A DNA stretch of 42,915 nucleotides from CAZWEZ01 sp964632795 (lineage in GTDB: Bacteria > Pseudomonadota > Alphaproteobacteria > Rhodospirillales > 2-02-FULL-58-16): NCBI GenBank assembly GCA_964632795.1, contig CAZWEZ010000023.1:1-42915 (forward strand), in the 5' to 3' direction. Numbering within the stretch: position 1 is the stretch's first letter; every line of letters begins with the position of its first letter. The notes below the pieces were generated by a model. The model saw only the letters and a list, made by a program, of their open reading frames with translations, made no database searches and was not told where the DNA came from. A program made the translations under genes and the position numbers. Below are positions 9,205 through 17,734 of this stretch, in pieces.

Positions 9205-9845
9205 TTGATCAGATAGCAGGGGGACTGGGCGAACGGGAACTTGCGGATGGTTTCAGGCCGGTCGTGTTCGCTCAGGAATTCGTCGATCGCCCGCCGGGCC
9301 CCGGGAAAGCCTTCGTAGTCGTCGAGGATGACGATGCCGCCCCGCACCACCCGCTCGAACAGGTATTCGAGGACGGCCTTGACCGGATCGTAGAGGTCGA
9401 GGTCGATGTTGACGATGGAGACGCTCATCTCCTGGTTCTCTTCCAGGAACCGGGGCAGGGTTTCGCGGACATCGCCCTGGACCAGCTCGACGTTGTCGGC
9501 AAGCCCCTGTTCCGCCAGCATCCCCAGCAGCCGGTCCAAGCCGATGCCGGTGTCACCGGCGGCCGCCACCAGCCGTTCGCGTTTCGCTTTGTCGGGTTCG
9601 AATTCGGCCTCGGGAAAACGGCCGAACATGTCGAAACCGATGAACCGGCGGTGATGGTCGGGATGGAAAAGCCGGCCGAGCTTCCTGAAACGGCAGAACG
9701 ACGCCCCCTTGAAGATGCCGGCCTCGACGAAGCTCCCGGGCAGGCCCAGGGACATTTCGTACAGCTTGGCGTGGGCCAGGAACTTCGAAATCCTGCTCGG
9801 CGGACAGTGCAGGTAGAATTGGTTTTCCGCTTCGAAGACGTCCAT
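9198..9845 (-). CDS. TylF/MycF-family O-methyltransferase
   Basis: Predicted 215 aa from ATG 9845, which has GAGGA seven bases upstream; the open frame continues further but would overlap rSAM-3. The SAM-binding region reads FVEAGIFKGASF, and VNIDLDLYDP plus ILDDYEGFPGAR supply the acidic residues that bind metal in macrocin-O-methyltransferase (TylF/MycF) enzymes. These methylate sugar hydroxyls. It directly follows rSAM-3 (61 bp), so a methylated sugar in the surface glycan is likely; whether it acts on nucleotide sugar or finished glycan is unknown. Confidence 0.8.
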   Translation of the reverse strand: MDVFEAENQFYLHCPPSRISKFLAHAKLYEMSLGLPGSFVEAGIFKGASFCRFRKLGRLFHPDHHRRFIGFDMFGRFPEAEFEPDKAKRERLVAAAGDTGIGLDRLLGMLAEQGLADNVELVQGDVRETLPRFLEENQEMSVSIVNIDLDLYDPVKAVLEYLFERVVRGGIVILDDYEGFPGARRAIDEFLSEHDRPETIRKFPFAQSPCYLIKE

Positions 9846-9906
9846 CACCGGTTCCTCACCATTGCGTCTAACCGCCACCAGCGGCTTTCCTACCCAGGGC
9901 CGGCTC

Positions 9907-11298
9907 TCAGCCGGCGTGTCGGAAGCCCCGGAAGCATTCGTCCCGGGTTTCGTAAAGGTGTTTGACCTGGGCGAGGGCTTTGTCGCGTGCCGTATTGTAA
10001 TAATTTTCCAACAGCCTGGTGTTGGCATCGCGCAAACACTCGTAGAATTCATCGTCGCTCAATTCCGTGAAATTAACGGCGATGAGATCCGAATTCAGAT
10101 GCTTGACCTCGTAGAAATCCTCGACGTCCTTGAGCAGCCCCTTCTCTATGGCATCGTAAAATAGCGGCGATCCGGGATAGGGCGTGACCGGTCGGATGGT
10201 GCGCAACTGCGAGAAATCGTCGTACTTGAGCAGGAACTCAACGCCCTTGTCGAGGGTTTCCCGGGTATCCCCGATATTTCCGAAGATGATGTTGAGGCCG
10301 GTGCCGATGCCGAGCTTCTGGGTGGCCTCGACACCCTTGACCACCTGGTCTGTCCGCAGCCCCTTCTTCATGTTCTTGAGGACCTCGTTGTCCATCGCCT
10401 CGATGCCGTAGTTGATGAAGACGCACCCCGCTTCCTTCATCAGCTTGAGAAGTTCAGGCGTGGCATAATTGAGGCGCCCGTTGCAATTCCAGACAACGTC
10501 CATATCGGCTTTGAGGAACGCCTTGCAGATGGCCTCGGTATGCTCCACCGACGTCATCAGCAAATCGTCCTCGAATGTGATGTATGTGATTCCGAAATCC
10601 CGGTGAAGATAGCGAACTTCCTCGATGATCGCTTCCGGGTTTCGCGGGCGGTGGCCGGTATCCATGCGATAACAAAAAGTGCAGCGGAACGTACAGCCCC
10701 GTCCCGACATCATCGGCGCGATGAAATCGCAAGTTTTTGCATTCGGCATTCGCAGAAGCCGGTAATAATCCATGGGAAATTTGTGATAGGCGGGCCATGG
10801 AATGCTGTCGATGTCGGCGATCAACGGTCGCCTGGGGTTGACCACGACCTTGCCCCCGTCACGGTAGGCAATTCCCTGGATTCCCGCCAGGGGCGTCCGG
10901 TTGGCAATGACCTCGAACAACTCGACACAGGTTTCCTCCCCCTCGCCCATGACGATGATGTCGGCTTGGGTCTTGTTCAGAAAAAACTCCGGTTCCGGGG
11001 TCGGGCCGTAACCGCCGATGATATAGGTGGGACGGTTGCGGGATCGGTTGATGGCCTGGGAAATCCCGAGAAGTTTGCGGTACTGGTAGTAACCGGCGAT
11101 GACGCTGACCCCGACCACATCGAATTCGTTGTTGTCCAGGTGTTCGGTAAGGTGCCGGTCGGGATAGTGGTGCATGTCCTGATTGTAGATTTCCACCTCA
11201 TGGCCGTTGTCTTCGAGCACGGCGGCGATGTAGCCCAGACCCATGGGAAACACGTGGGTGTAGGAGTCGTTGTCGTAGACGACGAGGAGTACGCGCAT
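9907..11298 (-). CDS. B12-binding-domain radical SAM protein (rSAM-3)
   Basis: Predicted 463 aa. The N-terminal cobalamin-binding-like domain contains FPMGLGYIAAVLE, YIIGGYGPTPEP and IVMGEGEE. The radical SAM cluster motif is CTFRCTFC at Cys202, Cys206 and Cys209, followed by TFEDDLL, YGIEAMD and NIIFGNIGDT. The layout is that of BchE/anaerobic cyclase-like B12 enzymes. It is the least similar by eye to the other three radical SAM proteins in the window. It follows the PtmA-like gene by 53 bp and is probably on the same transcript. Substrate unknown; position next to nonulosonate genes makes a modified sugar a reasonable guess. Confidence 0.85.
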   Translation of the reverse strand: MRVLLVVYDNDSYTHVFPMGLGYIAAVLEDNGHEVEIYNQDMHHYPDRHLTEHLDNNEFDVVGVSVIAGYYQYRKLLGISQAINRSRNRPTYIIGGYGPTPEPEFFLNKTQADIIVMGEGEETCVELFEVIANRTPLAGIQGIAYRDGGKVVVNPRRPLIADIDSIPWPAYHKFPMDYYRLLRMPNAKTCDFIAPMMSGRGCTFRCTFCYRMDTGHRPRNPEAIIEEVRYLHRDFGITYITFEDDLLMTSVEHTEAICKAFLKADMDVVWNCNGRLNYATPELLKLMKEAGCVFINYGIEAMDNEVLKNMKKGLRTDQVVKGVEATQKLGIGTGLNIIFGNIGDTRETLDKGVEFLLKYDDFSQLRTIRPVTPYPGSPLFYDAIEKGLLKDVEDFYEVKHLNSDLIAVNFTELSDDEFYECLRDANTRLLENYYNTARDKALAQVKHLYETRDECFRGFRHAG

Positions 11299-11351
11299 AG
11301 CCTATGACCGTCCCGGATTCATTCTTGAGGATAGACGCAAGACTGCGCCGC

Positions 11352-12179
11352 CTACCAGGCGCTCCAGCCGCCGTCGACGACCATCATCTGGCCGGTCATG
11401 TAGCTGGAGGCGTCGGACGCCAGATAGACCACGGCGCCGACCATCTCGTCGCGCTCGGCCATCCGGCCCAGCGGCGTGCGCGATGCGTAGTTTCTCTTGA
11501 AGGTTTCGTTCTGGCCGCTCTCGACGCCGCCCGGGACCAGGGTGTTGACCCGTATCCCCACCTCCGCCCAGTAGGTGGCCAGGTACCTGGTCAGGCCGAC
11601 CACGGCGGCCTTGGAGGCGGCGTAGACCGGGGGCGTGGTGATCCGCTGGCCCAGGTACTCGGAGCCCTCGTAGATCCTGAAGTCGGGGCCGACGATGCCG
11701 TACGTCGAGGCGGTCTGGATGATCGAGCCGCCGCGCCCCGATTCACGCATGTGGCCGCCGACCGCCTGGGCGACCAGGAACAGGCCGTCGACGTTGACCG
11801 CCATGATCTCGCGCCACACCTCGAGCTTGAAGTCCTCGACCGGGGCGAAGAAGTCGGCCAGGTTCCTGGCCTTGGCGGCGGCGTTGTTGTGCAGGACATG
11901 GATGCCGCCGAGCTCCGAGCAGACCCGCTCGACCATCCCGGCTACCTGCTCGGGCGCCGAAACGTCGCAGTTCACCCCGAGCGTTTTGACGCCGTGTTCG
12001 CCGGCGATCACGGCGGCCAGGTCCACGGCCGCCGGGCCGTCGATGTCGATCACCGCGACGTCGGCGCCGTGGGCGGCGAGCCCATGGCAGACCCGGGCGC
12101 CGATGATGCCGGCGCCCCCGGTCACCACCGCCGTCTTGCCGGTGAGGTCGAAGATGTCCGAAAGGGGCTTGTCGTTCAT
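11352..12179 (-). CDS. ptmA: Short-chain dehydrogenase, PtmA-like
   Basis: Predicted 275 aa. Classical SDR: VVTGGAGIIG coenzyme motif, HNNAA, TASTYGI with the catalytic Ser, VYAASKAAV with the Tyr-x3-Lys pair, and a C-terminal MTGQMMVVDGGWSAW substrate-loop end. PtmA-like SDRs recur with PtmE, PtmF and CMP-sugar synthetases in legionaminic-acid loci; their exact step is less certain than the rest. ATG 12179 overlaps the stop of the cytidylyltransferase gene (ATGA), so translation is probably coupled. A longer frame upstream is rejected because it runs through that gene. Symbol is by context and family, not proof. Confidence 0.78.
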   Translation of the reverse strand: MNDKPLSDIFDLTGKTAVVTGGAGIIGARVCHGLAAHGADVAVIDIDGPAAVDLAAVIAGEHGVKTLGVNCDVSAPEQVAGMVERVCSELGGIHVLHNNAAAKARNLADFFAPVEDFKLEVWREIMAVNVDGLFLVAQAVGGHMRESGRGGSIIQTASTYGIVGPDFRIYEGSEYLGQRITTPPVYAASKAAVVGLTRYLATYWAEVGIRVNTLVPGGVESGQNETFKRNYASRTPLGRMAERDEMVGAVVYLASDASSYMTGQMMVVDGGWSAW

Positions 12180-12883
12180 GTTCCGGCTTCCCGCTGGGTG
12201 AAGAGGAATTCGACCAACCTGAAGTCGGTCTCGGTATCGATGTCCATGGACCGCTCCTCGGGCATCACGAACAGCCGGGTGTCCTCGCCCAACGCGAAAT
12301 CGTTGTCCAAAAACAGCGCCTCTCTGGTCCACGCGAACACCGAGGCGTTGAGGTCGAAGCAGGGCGGCGAGTCCTGGCGCCGGGCGAGGGGTGCGGGGGG
12401 CGGCTTGCTCAGCCAGACCCGGCCATTTCCGTCCACCTCGACCAGGTTGAAATACGGCGAGCGGCGGGCCGGGGCGCCCGAGACCACGTTGGCCGCGCCG
12501 CTGTCCTCGAGCAGGGCGACGGCGCCCCGGATGTCGTCGAGGGAGCGTAGCGGCGAGGTGGCGTCGAGATCGACGATGACCGCGAAGCGGTGCCCGGTCT
12601 CGTCCTCGGCGACCGCCGCGCAGTGGCGGATGGCGGGGATCTTGGGGGCGCCGTCGGTGGCCAGCTCGGCGGGGCGTTCGATCAGGTGGTCGGCGCCCCA
12701 CCGGCGGCCCGCCTCGAGAATGGCTTCGCTGTCGCTGCTGAGCGCGATAGCGTCGAACATTTCCGAATCAAGGGCCTGCTCGATGGAGTGGGCGATCAGC
12801 GGCTTGCCGGCCAGGGGGCGCAGGTTCTTGTCCTTGACCCCTTTGGATCCGCCCCGCGCGCAGATGGTGCACAGCCGCCTCAT
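12176..12883 (-). CDS. neuA: CMP-nonulosonate cytidylyltransferase (NeuA/LegF/PtmB-like)
   Basis: Predicted 235 aa. The N-terminus has the cytidylyltransferase signature ICARGGSKGVKDKNLRPL (R-G-G-S-K-G-x3-K-N). The region DLDATSPLR matches the acidic Mg-binding and sugar-contact segment, and DIDTETDF near the end is also typical. It activates a nonulosonic acid with CTP to a CMP-sugar in the cytoplasm, the last soluble step before transfer. ATG 12883 makes an ATGA overlap with the PtmF-like gene, so it is preferred over the start four codons upstream. It lacks the extra esterase or HAD domains found in some NeuA proteins. Sequence alone does not say whether the sugar is Neu, Leg or Pse. Confidence 0.88.
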   Translation of the reverse strand: MRRLCTICARGGSKGVKDKNLRPLAGKPLIAHSIEQALDSEMFDAIALSSDSEAILEAGRRWGADHLIERPAELATDGAPKIPAIRHCAAVAEDETGHRFAVIVDLDATSPLRSLDDIRGAVALLEDSGAANVVSGAPARRSPYFNLVEVDGNGRVWLSKPPPAPLARRQDSPPCFDLNASVFAWTREALFLDNDFALGEDTRLFVMPEERSMDIDTETDFRLVEFLFTQREAGT

Positions 12884-13791
12884 CGCCCGACCCACACCCG
12901 GTCGCGCGCCGCCCGTTCGGCGGCCTCGATCATCGCCGTCACCTCAAAGCCTTCGGCCAGCGAACAGAGGACGCCGTCCTCGCCGTTCAGCGCCGCGCGG
13001 TGCTGGGCCAGGTAGGTGTCGTCCCGCCCCACCGTGAAACGTTCGGTGTTGCCCTTGAACTCGATGGTCCCGGCGACCAGGTCGGCGCGCGCCGTGCCGG
13101 AGTCGGTCAGGGCGACGATCCGGCGGTGGAGCACGCTGTCGAGAAAGTTCAACTGCACCGTCGCCAGCGGACAGCGGTCGGTTTCCAGGAGGATCGAGAA
13201 CACGTCGTCGCTGTCGATCTCCAGGGCGCTGAGGTGCCCTCCCGAAGCGGTCAGCCGCAGCCAGCCGCCGAGCATCCAGTTGACGTAGTCCAACTCGTGG
13301 CTGAGGTCGCGCAATACGCCGCCGCCCAGGGCCTTGATCGACCGCCATCCCCGGCGGTAGTCCGTATCCGGCCGCCAATCGGGAAGGTAATGGCCGACGT
13401 AGGCGTGGACGGCCACTACCCCGTGGTCCTCGAGGACCGCCTTCAACGCCGCGATGACCGGGTGGAAGCGCAGGTTGTAGGCGACGTGGACCCGCTCGAA
13501 GGCGTGGGGCGGGATCTCGCTCAAGGCCGCGAACAGCGGTTTCTCGACCAGCACCGTGCCGCCGAACCCGGCCCCGGCGAGGGCCTTGAAATCGTCCAGG
13601 TGCTCGTCGGTGCGGCTGGCCACCACCACGTAGTCGGGCCGCCAGGCGTCCACCGCCTCGGGCGTCGAGGCGAAACGATCCGGGAAATCGACCTCGCGCC
13701 GGCTGACCACCGCCACCTCCAGCCCCAACTCCACGAGCAGCCGGGCGTGACGGCGGCCGATGGAGCCGAAGCCGATGACCAGCGCCCTCAT
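12880..13791 (-). CDS. ptmF: Gfo/Idh/MocA oxidoreductase, PtmF-like
   Basis: Predicted 303 aa. The N-terminal NAD(P)-binding motif VIGFGSIGRRHARLL is followed by VEKPLF, the conserved Glu-Lys-Pro of the Gfo/Idh/MocA family, and GGGVLRDLSHELDYVNWMLG with the family His/Asp region. Slightly short for the family (usually about 330 aa) but complete. PtmF-like proteins accompany PtmE and PtmA in Campylobacter-type legionaminic-acid gene sets, where they are implicated in supplying early amino-sugar precursors. ATG 13791 overlaps the PtmE-like stop by ATGA. Confidence 0.78.
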   Translation of the reverse strand: MRALVIGFGSIGRRHARLLVELGLEVAVVSRREVDFPDRFASTPEAVDAWRPDYVVVASRTDEHLDDFKALAGAGFGGTVLVEKPLFAALSEIPPHAFERVHVAYNLRFHPVIAALKAVLEDHGVVAVHAYVGHYLPDWRPDTDYRRGWRSIKALGGGVLRDLSHELDYVNWMLGGWLRLTASGGHLSALEIDSDDVFSILLETDRCPLATVQLNFLDSVLHRRIVALTDSGTARADLVAGTIEFKGNTERFTVGRDDTYLAQHRAALNGEDGVLCSLAEGFEVTAMIEAAERAARDRVWVGR

Positions 13792-14840
13792 TTCCGGAAC
13801 ACCCGGTCGAACTCGCCGTTGGCCTGGCTGAGATCGTCCATCCGCCCGACATCCAGCCAGTATTCGCGAATCGGGAACACCGCCGTGGTGTGGCCGGCTT
13901 CGATGACGGTTTCGAACAAGGTGGTCATGTCGAAGTATTGGTCGGCGGGGATGAGGTCGATGAGCTCGGGTTCGAGCACATAGATGCCGGCGTTGACGAA
14001 GAAGCTTTGCAGGGGTTTCTCGTCGATTTCCTTGATCCGGGTGCCCTCGATCTTGACCACCCCGAAGGGAATCTGGAAATCGTAAGCACGCACGCACATG
14101 GTGGCCTTGGAAAGGTGCTGGCGGTGGTAGTCCAGCAGGTACTGGAAGTTGACCCGGGTCAGCAGGTCGCCGTTCATCACCATGATCGGCGTCTCGGGAC
14201 GTTGGGGGATGAGGCGCAACGCCCCGGCCGTCCCCAGCCGGCGGTCCTCCTCGATGTAGCGGATTTCGGCGTTCCACCGGCTACCGTCGCCGAAGTGGTC
14301 CTTGATCATCTCGCCCTTGTAGTTCAACGAGATGTAGAAGCGGTGGAAGTTGTAGTGGACGAAGCTCTCGAGGATGGTCTCTAGCAACGGCTTGTCGCCC
14401 ACCGACAGCAGGGGCTTGGGTGCCGTTTCGGTCAGCGGGTGCAGCCGCGTTCCCAGGCCGCCGGCCATCAGGACCACCCAGTTGTCGCGCCGCTCGGCCG
14501 GCTTCAGCAGGTTGTCGATGTAGGCCAGGCCGACCACCCGGCCCCCGGCGTCGAGCAGCGGGATCTGGCGGATCACCTCGGTCATCATGCGGTTGAGCAG
14601 CACCTCGTCGCTTTCGTCCGGGGCCGCCACGTGGGGTTCCCGGTTCATCACCAGCTCCACCGGCGCCTCCATGTCGAGGCCGCGCAGGATGGCCCGGCGG
14701 ACGTCGCCGTCGGTCACCGTGCCCAGCAGATGTTCTTCTTGGTCCACCACCAGGCAGATCTGGTTGGCGCCGATGTCGATCACCTCGATCGCCTGGCGGA
14801 TCGACACCGATGGCGGGATGAGAGTTTTCCTCCAGGCCAT
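13788..14840 (-). CDS. ptmE: CBS-domain nucleotidyltransferase, PtmE-like (GlcN-1-P guanylyltransferase family)
   Basis: Predicted 350 aa. Residues about 1-115 form a CBS pair (LLGTVTDGDVRRAIL, then GLAYIDNLLKP). The rest is a sugar-1-phosphate nucleotidyltransferase starting with VLMAGGLGTRLHPLT and PKPLL, with MVMNGDLLTRVNF carrying the metal-binding Asp. The CBS-plus-transferase layout is characteristic of PtmE, which makes GDP-glucosamine for legionaminic acid in Campylobacter. GDP rather than UDP precursors are therefore likely here. The start is 3 bp from the formyltransferase stop. Nucleotide specificity is inferred from family. Confidence 0.84.
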   Translation of the reverse strand: MAWRKTLIPPSVSIRQAIEVIDIGANQICLVVDQEEHLLGTVTDGDVRRAILRGLDMEAPVELVMNREPHVAAPDESDEVLLNRMMTEVIRQIPLLDAGGRVVGLAYIDNLLKPAERRDNWVVLMAGGLGTRLHPLTETAPKPLLSVGDKPLLETILESFVHYNFHRFYISLNYKGEMIKDHFGDGSRWNAEIRYIEEDRRLGTAGALRLIPQRPETPIMVMNGDLLTRVNFQYLLDYHRQHLSKATMCVRAYDFQIPFGVVKIEGTRIKEIDEKPLQSFFVNAGIYVLEPELIDLIPADQYFDMTTLFETVIEAGHTTAVFPIREYWLDVGRMDDLSQANGEFDRVFRK

Positions 14841-14843
14841 CTG

Positions 14844-15494
14844 CTATATTTTCCTTGCCGGAACCCCGGCGACGGTGGCCCCCGGTGCTCCGGGAAACGT
14901 AACCGCCCGGATTCGCCGCGCCACTTCCTCGGCAGGCATGTCGGGGGTAATCCGGCAGAGCTCGTCGAGTTCGTGGCGCCTGTAGGGCTTACGCCGCCAA
15001 TGTTCGTCCGATCGGGGCAGAGGCTTGCCCGCCAGGATGAGGGTGATGACCTCATGAAACAGTTCCAAAATCGACGCGTAGCATCGTTGCGTAAGCGAGT
15101 ACACAGTATCTTCAGGATGCAGTGGGAAACGCCGTACCTCGATAATCGTTCCGGTGTCGACCCGTGGTGCCATGTGGTGGCAGGTTACGCCGAATTCCGT
15201 CTCTCCGTTGTATATGGCGAAATTGGTGCATCCGATCCCGGGGTACTCGGGGGGGCCTGGATGGAAATTGATCGCGGCCCGATTCGCCCGATCCAACACA
15301 CCCTTGGGGATTATGAAAGGCGACAGATAGGAAATGATGTAATCCCCTTGCCATTGGTCGATTTGATCCAGCCATGGATCGCCTCGGCGCGCCAAATGGA
15401 TTTCGGGTTTGGAAAAATGCCGGAGAACAAATTCCACGGCTTTCTCACAATAAGGATCATCCCTCTTGCCGACAAAAAGAAGAGAGATTGTCAT
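14844..15494 (-). CDS. Sugar N-formyltransferase-like protein (Fmt/ArnA fold)
   Basis: Predicted 216 aa. It carries the formyltransferase core: INFHPGPPEYPG (catalytic Asn and His with the PG loop), CTNFAIYNGE, and RVDTGTIIE supplying the third catalytic residue, Asp. That Asn-His-Asp set is shared by Met-tRNA formyltransferase, ArnA and sugar N-formyltransferases such as VioF and FdtF. At 216 aa it lacks the C-terminal tRNA-binding domain, so a sugar or small-molecule amine substrate is favoured. It starts on the stop codon of the NeuC-NeuB fusion (ATGA) and sits where an N-acetyltransferase (LegH) would be expected. Donor would be N10-formyl-THF. Confidence 0.82.
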   Translation of the reverse strand: MTISLLFVGKRDDPYCEKAVEFVLRHFSKPEIHLARRGDPWLDQIDQWQGDYIISYLSPFIIPKGVLDRANRAAINFHPGPPEYPGIGCTNFAIYNGETEFGVTCHHMAPRVDTGTIIEVRRFPLHPEDTVYSLTQRCYASILELFHEVITLILAGKPLPRSDEHWRRKPYRRHELDELCRITPDMPAEEVARRIRAVTFPGAPGATVAGVPARKI

Positions 15495-17734
15495 TCGCTC
15501 GTCGTTTCCCGAGAGGCAGGTCGGATCGTTTCATCTTCATGGAGATCACTTGCCGCCAACCGGCCCAACCATTCCCAGTACTCCATCGGCGACACCCCGT
15601 CTCCCGGGCGCAGGGCCGTCAGGTTGTCCTCGCTGAAGGTCTCGCCGGCGCGGATCGGCCGCCGGGCGACCAGGCTCTTGCGGGCCACCGCCATGGTCCC
15701 CAGCTCCGAGGGCCGGGGGTTTTTGAGGCCGTCGCCCAGCGCCCGTTCGACGGCGCGGATGGCGGCGACCATCTCGGCGAACTGGTCCGGTTCCAGCGAG
15801 GCTTGGTGGTCGGGGCCGGGCAGCGAACGCTCCAGCGTGAAGTGTTTTTCGATCACCGACGCCCCGCGCCCGGCGGCGGCGATGGCCACCGCGATGCCGG
15901 GGCTGTGGTCGGACAGCCCGACCGGCAAATCGAAGCTCTCGCGCAGGGTATCCATGGCCCTCAGGTTGACGTCCTCAAGGGGGGTCGGGTAGGCGCTGGT
16001 GCAGTGCAGCAGGGTCACCCTGTTTCGCAGCGCCTCCTTGCCCTCCAGCGACAGGTAGGCCGAGCGGAAATTGGCCCGGGACGGTTCGCTGCCGGTTTCC
16101 GTCATCCCGAAGGCGAGCACGCCCAGCGCCGCTTCCACCTCCTCGATGGTGCTCATCCCGGTCGACAGGATGATCCGGCAACCGCTTCGCCCCGCCTCGA
16201 GGAGCAACGGCGCGTCGGTGATGGCGCCGGAAGGGATTTTCAGGGTTTCCAGGCCCAGCTCCCCGGCCAGGAAGCGCAGGCTTTGGAGATCGAACGGGGT
16301 CGACAGGAAGTCGATGCCCCGCTCGCGGCAGCGCTCGGCCAGGGCGCGGTGAGCCTCCGCCGACAGTTCCAGGCGTTCCAGCATGGCGAGTTGGGATTCG
16401 CCGGGGTCGGTGGCGGCGCTCTGGTAGGCGGCCTTGGGGGCGGCCCCGGTGGCCACCTCCGCGGCCTTGAAGGTCTGGAACTTGACGGTGTCGGCCCCGG
16501 CCTCGGCCGCCGCGTCGACCAGGCGAAGGGCCATCTCCTCATCACCGTTGTGGTTGACCCCGGCCTCGGCGATCACCTGAATTCGGGCTTCGCCCGGTGC
16601 CGCCGGGTCGGCGAACCGTTTGATCGAGATGCCGTCGAGGTCGGCGGTGCGCAGGACCTCGACGATCCGCCCCGAGACACCGCCCCGGCCGAAGGGGGTG
16701 GCAGCGTCCTGGACGCCCCGGGAAAGCGCGCGCTCGATGGCGGCCCGGATGTCGCCGCGGCGGTCGGGGCAGTCGATCACCGAGGCGGCCCTCAGCCGCC
16801 CCTTCTGGCGGTCGCCGATGTTGACCGTCGGCACGCCCAGCGCCGGGGCCTCGATCAGGCCGCTGGACGAGTTGCCGATCACCACCTGGCAGTGCTTGAG
16901 CGCGCTCAGGTAGCGCAGTTGACCCAGCGAAACGAAGCGCCGGGCTCGCTCCGGGTGTTTCGCCACATAATCGGCGATCGCCCGGGTAATGGCCCGGTTG
17001 CCGGGATCGGCGTTGACCCCGGTGAACAGCAGCCGATGGCCGGGAAAGGCGTCCAGCGCCGCCAGCAACTCCCCCACCCCCCTTGGGTTGCCCAGGGTTT
17101 GCGGGTGGTAGGTGACGACGAAGAAACCCTCACCGAGGTCGAAGTCCAGTTCCTTGTCCAGGGCCGGGCGCTCCACAAGCTCGAGGCGTTCGATGTTGTC
17201 CAGCCCGATGGCGCCGACGTTGAACACCCGCTGGGGCGCCTCGCCCATCCGGATCACCCTACGCCGGTAGGGCTCGGCGGCGGTGAAGTGGAGGTGGGAC
17301 ATCTTGGTGATGGCGTGGCGCATGGCGTCGTCGATCGCCCCCTCGGTGATCTCGCCGCCGTGGATGTGGGCCAGCGGAACGCCGAGCACCGTCGCCGCGG
17401 TGGCGGCGGCCAGGATCTCGAAGCGGTCGCCGAGCACCACCACGATGTCGGGGGCGAGGCGCACGAAGGCCTCGGCCATGCCGGCGACGCCCCGGCCCAT
17501 GGAGCGGGCGATATCCAGCGGCGCGTCGCCGTCCTCCAGCATTTCGACCCGGGCGGCGATGGCGAAGCCGTCGTCCTCGATCACCCGGACGGTCATGCCG
17601 AAGCGCTCCGCCAGGTGCATGCCGGTGGCCACCAGTTGCAATTCGAGCCCGGGGTCGGCCTCGATCTCCCGGAGCAGCCAGTACAGCAGCCCGTATTCGG
17701 CGCGCCCGCCGGTGACCACGCAGACCTTACGCAT
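15491..17734 (-). CDS. Fused NDP-sugar 2-epimerase (NeuC/LegG) and nonulosonate synthase (NeuB/LegI)
   Basis: Predicted 747 aa, about twice the length of either family. Residues 1 to about 372 are a hydrolysing 2-epimerase of NeuC type: VVTGGRAEYGLL, LGDRFEILAAA, AHIHGGEITEG, TYHPQT and IGNSSSGLIEAP. Residues about 385-747 are a sialic-acid synthase: VIAEAGVNHNGD, DTVKFQTFK, STPFD, LKIPSGAI, LSTGMS, LLHCTSAYPTP, GLSDHSPG and IEKHFTL, ending in an SAF/antifreeze-like domain. No Met lies between the NeuC end and the NeuB catalytic core, so an independent NeuB start is unlikely. The two activities are consecutive pathway steps (hydrolytic epimerisation to a ManNAc-like sugar, then PEP condensation). 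It overlaps the LegC gene by 8 bp. Confidence 0.93.
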   Translation of the reverse strand: MRKVCVVTGGRAEYGLLYWLLREIEADPGLELQLVATGMHLAERFGMTVRVIEDDGFAIAARVEMLEDGDAPLDIARSMGRGVAGMAEAFVRLAPDIVVVLGDRFEILAAATAATVLGVPLAHIHGGEITEGAIDDAMRHAITKMSHLHFTAAEPYRRRVIRMGEAPQRVFNVGAIGLDNIERLELVERPALDKELDFDLGEGFFVVTYHPQTLGNPRGVGELLAALDAFPGHRLLFTGVNADPGNRAITRAIADYVAKHPERARRFVSLGQLRYLSALKHCQVVIGNSSSGLIEAPALGVPTVNIGDRQKGRLRAASVIDCPDRRGDIRAAIERALSRGVQDAATPFGRGGVSGRIVEVLRTADLDGISIKRFADPAAPGEARIQVIAEAGVNHNGDEEMALRLVDAAAEAGADTVKFQTFKAAEVATGAAPKAAYQSAATDPGESQLAMLERLELSAEAHRALAERCRERGIDFLSTPFDLQSLRFLAGELGLETLKIPSGAITDAPLLLEAGRSGCRIILSTGMSTIEEVEAALGVLAFGMTETGSEPSRANFRSAYLSLEGKEALRNRVTLLHCTSAYPTPLEDVNLRAMDTLRESFDLPVGLSDHSPGIAVAIAAAGRGASVIEKHFTLERSLPGPDHQASLEPDQFAEMVAAIRAVERALGDGLKNPRPSELGTMAVARKSLVARRPIRAGETFSEDNLTALRPGDGVSPMEYWEWLGRLAASDLHEDETIRPASRETTSE

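Noticed and set aside
12880..14277. N-terminally extended version of the PtmF-like protein
   Set aside because: The extension reads through the PtmE gene in another frame; the ATGA start at 13791 and the NAD-binding motif begin the real protein.
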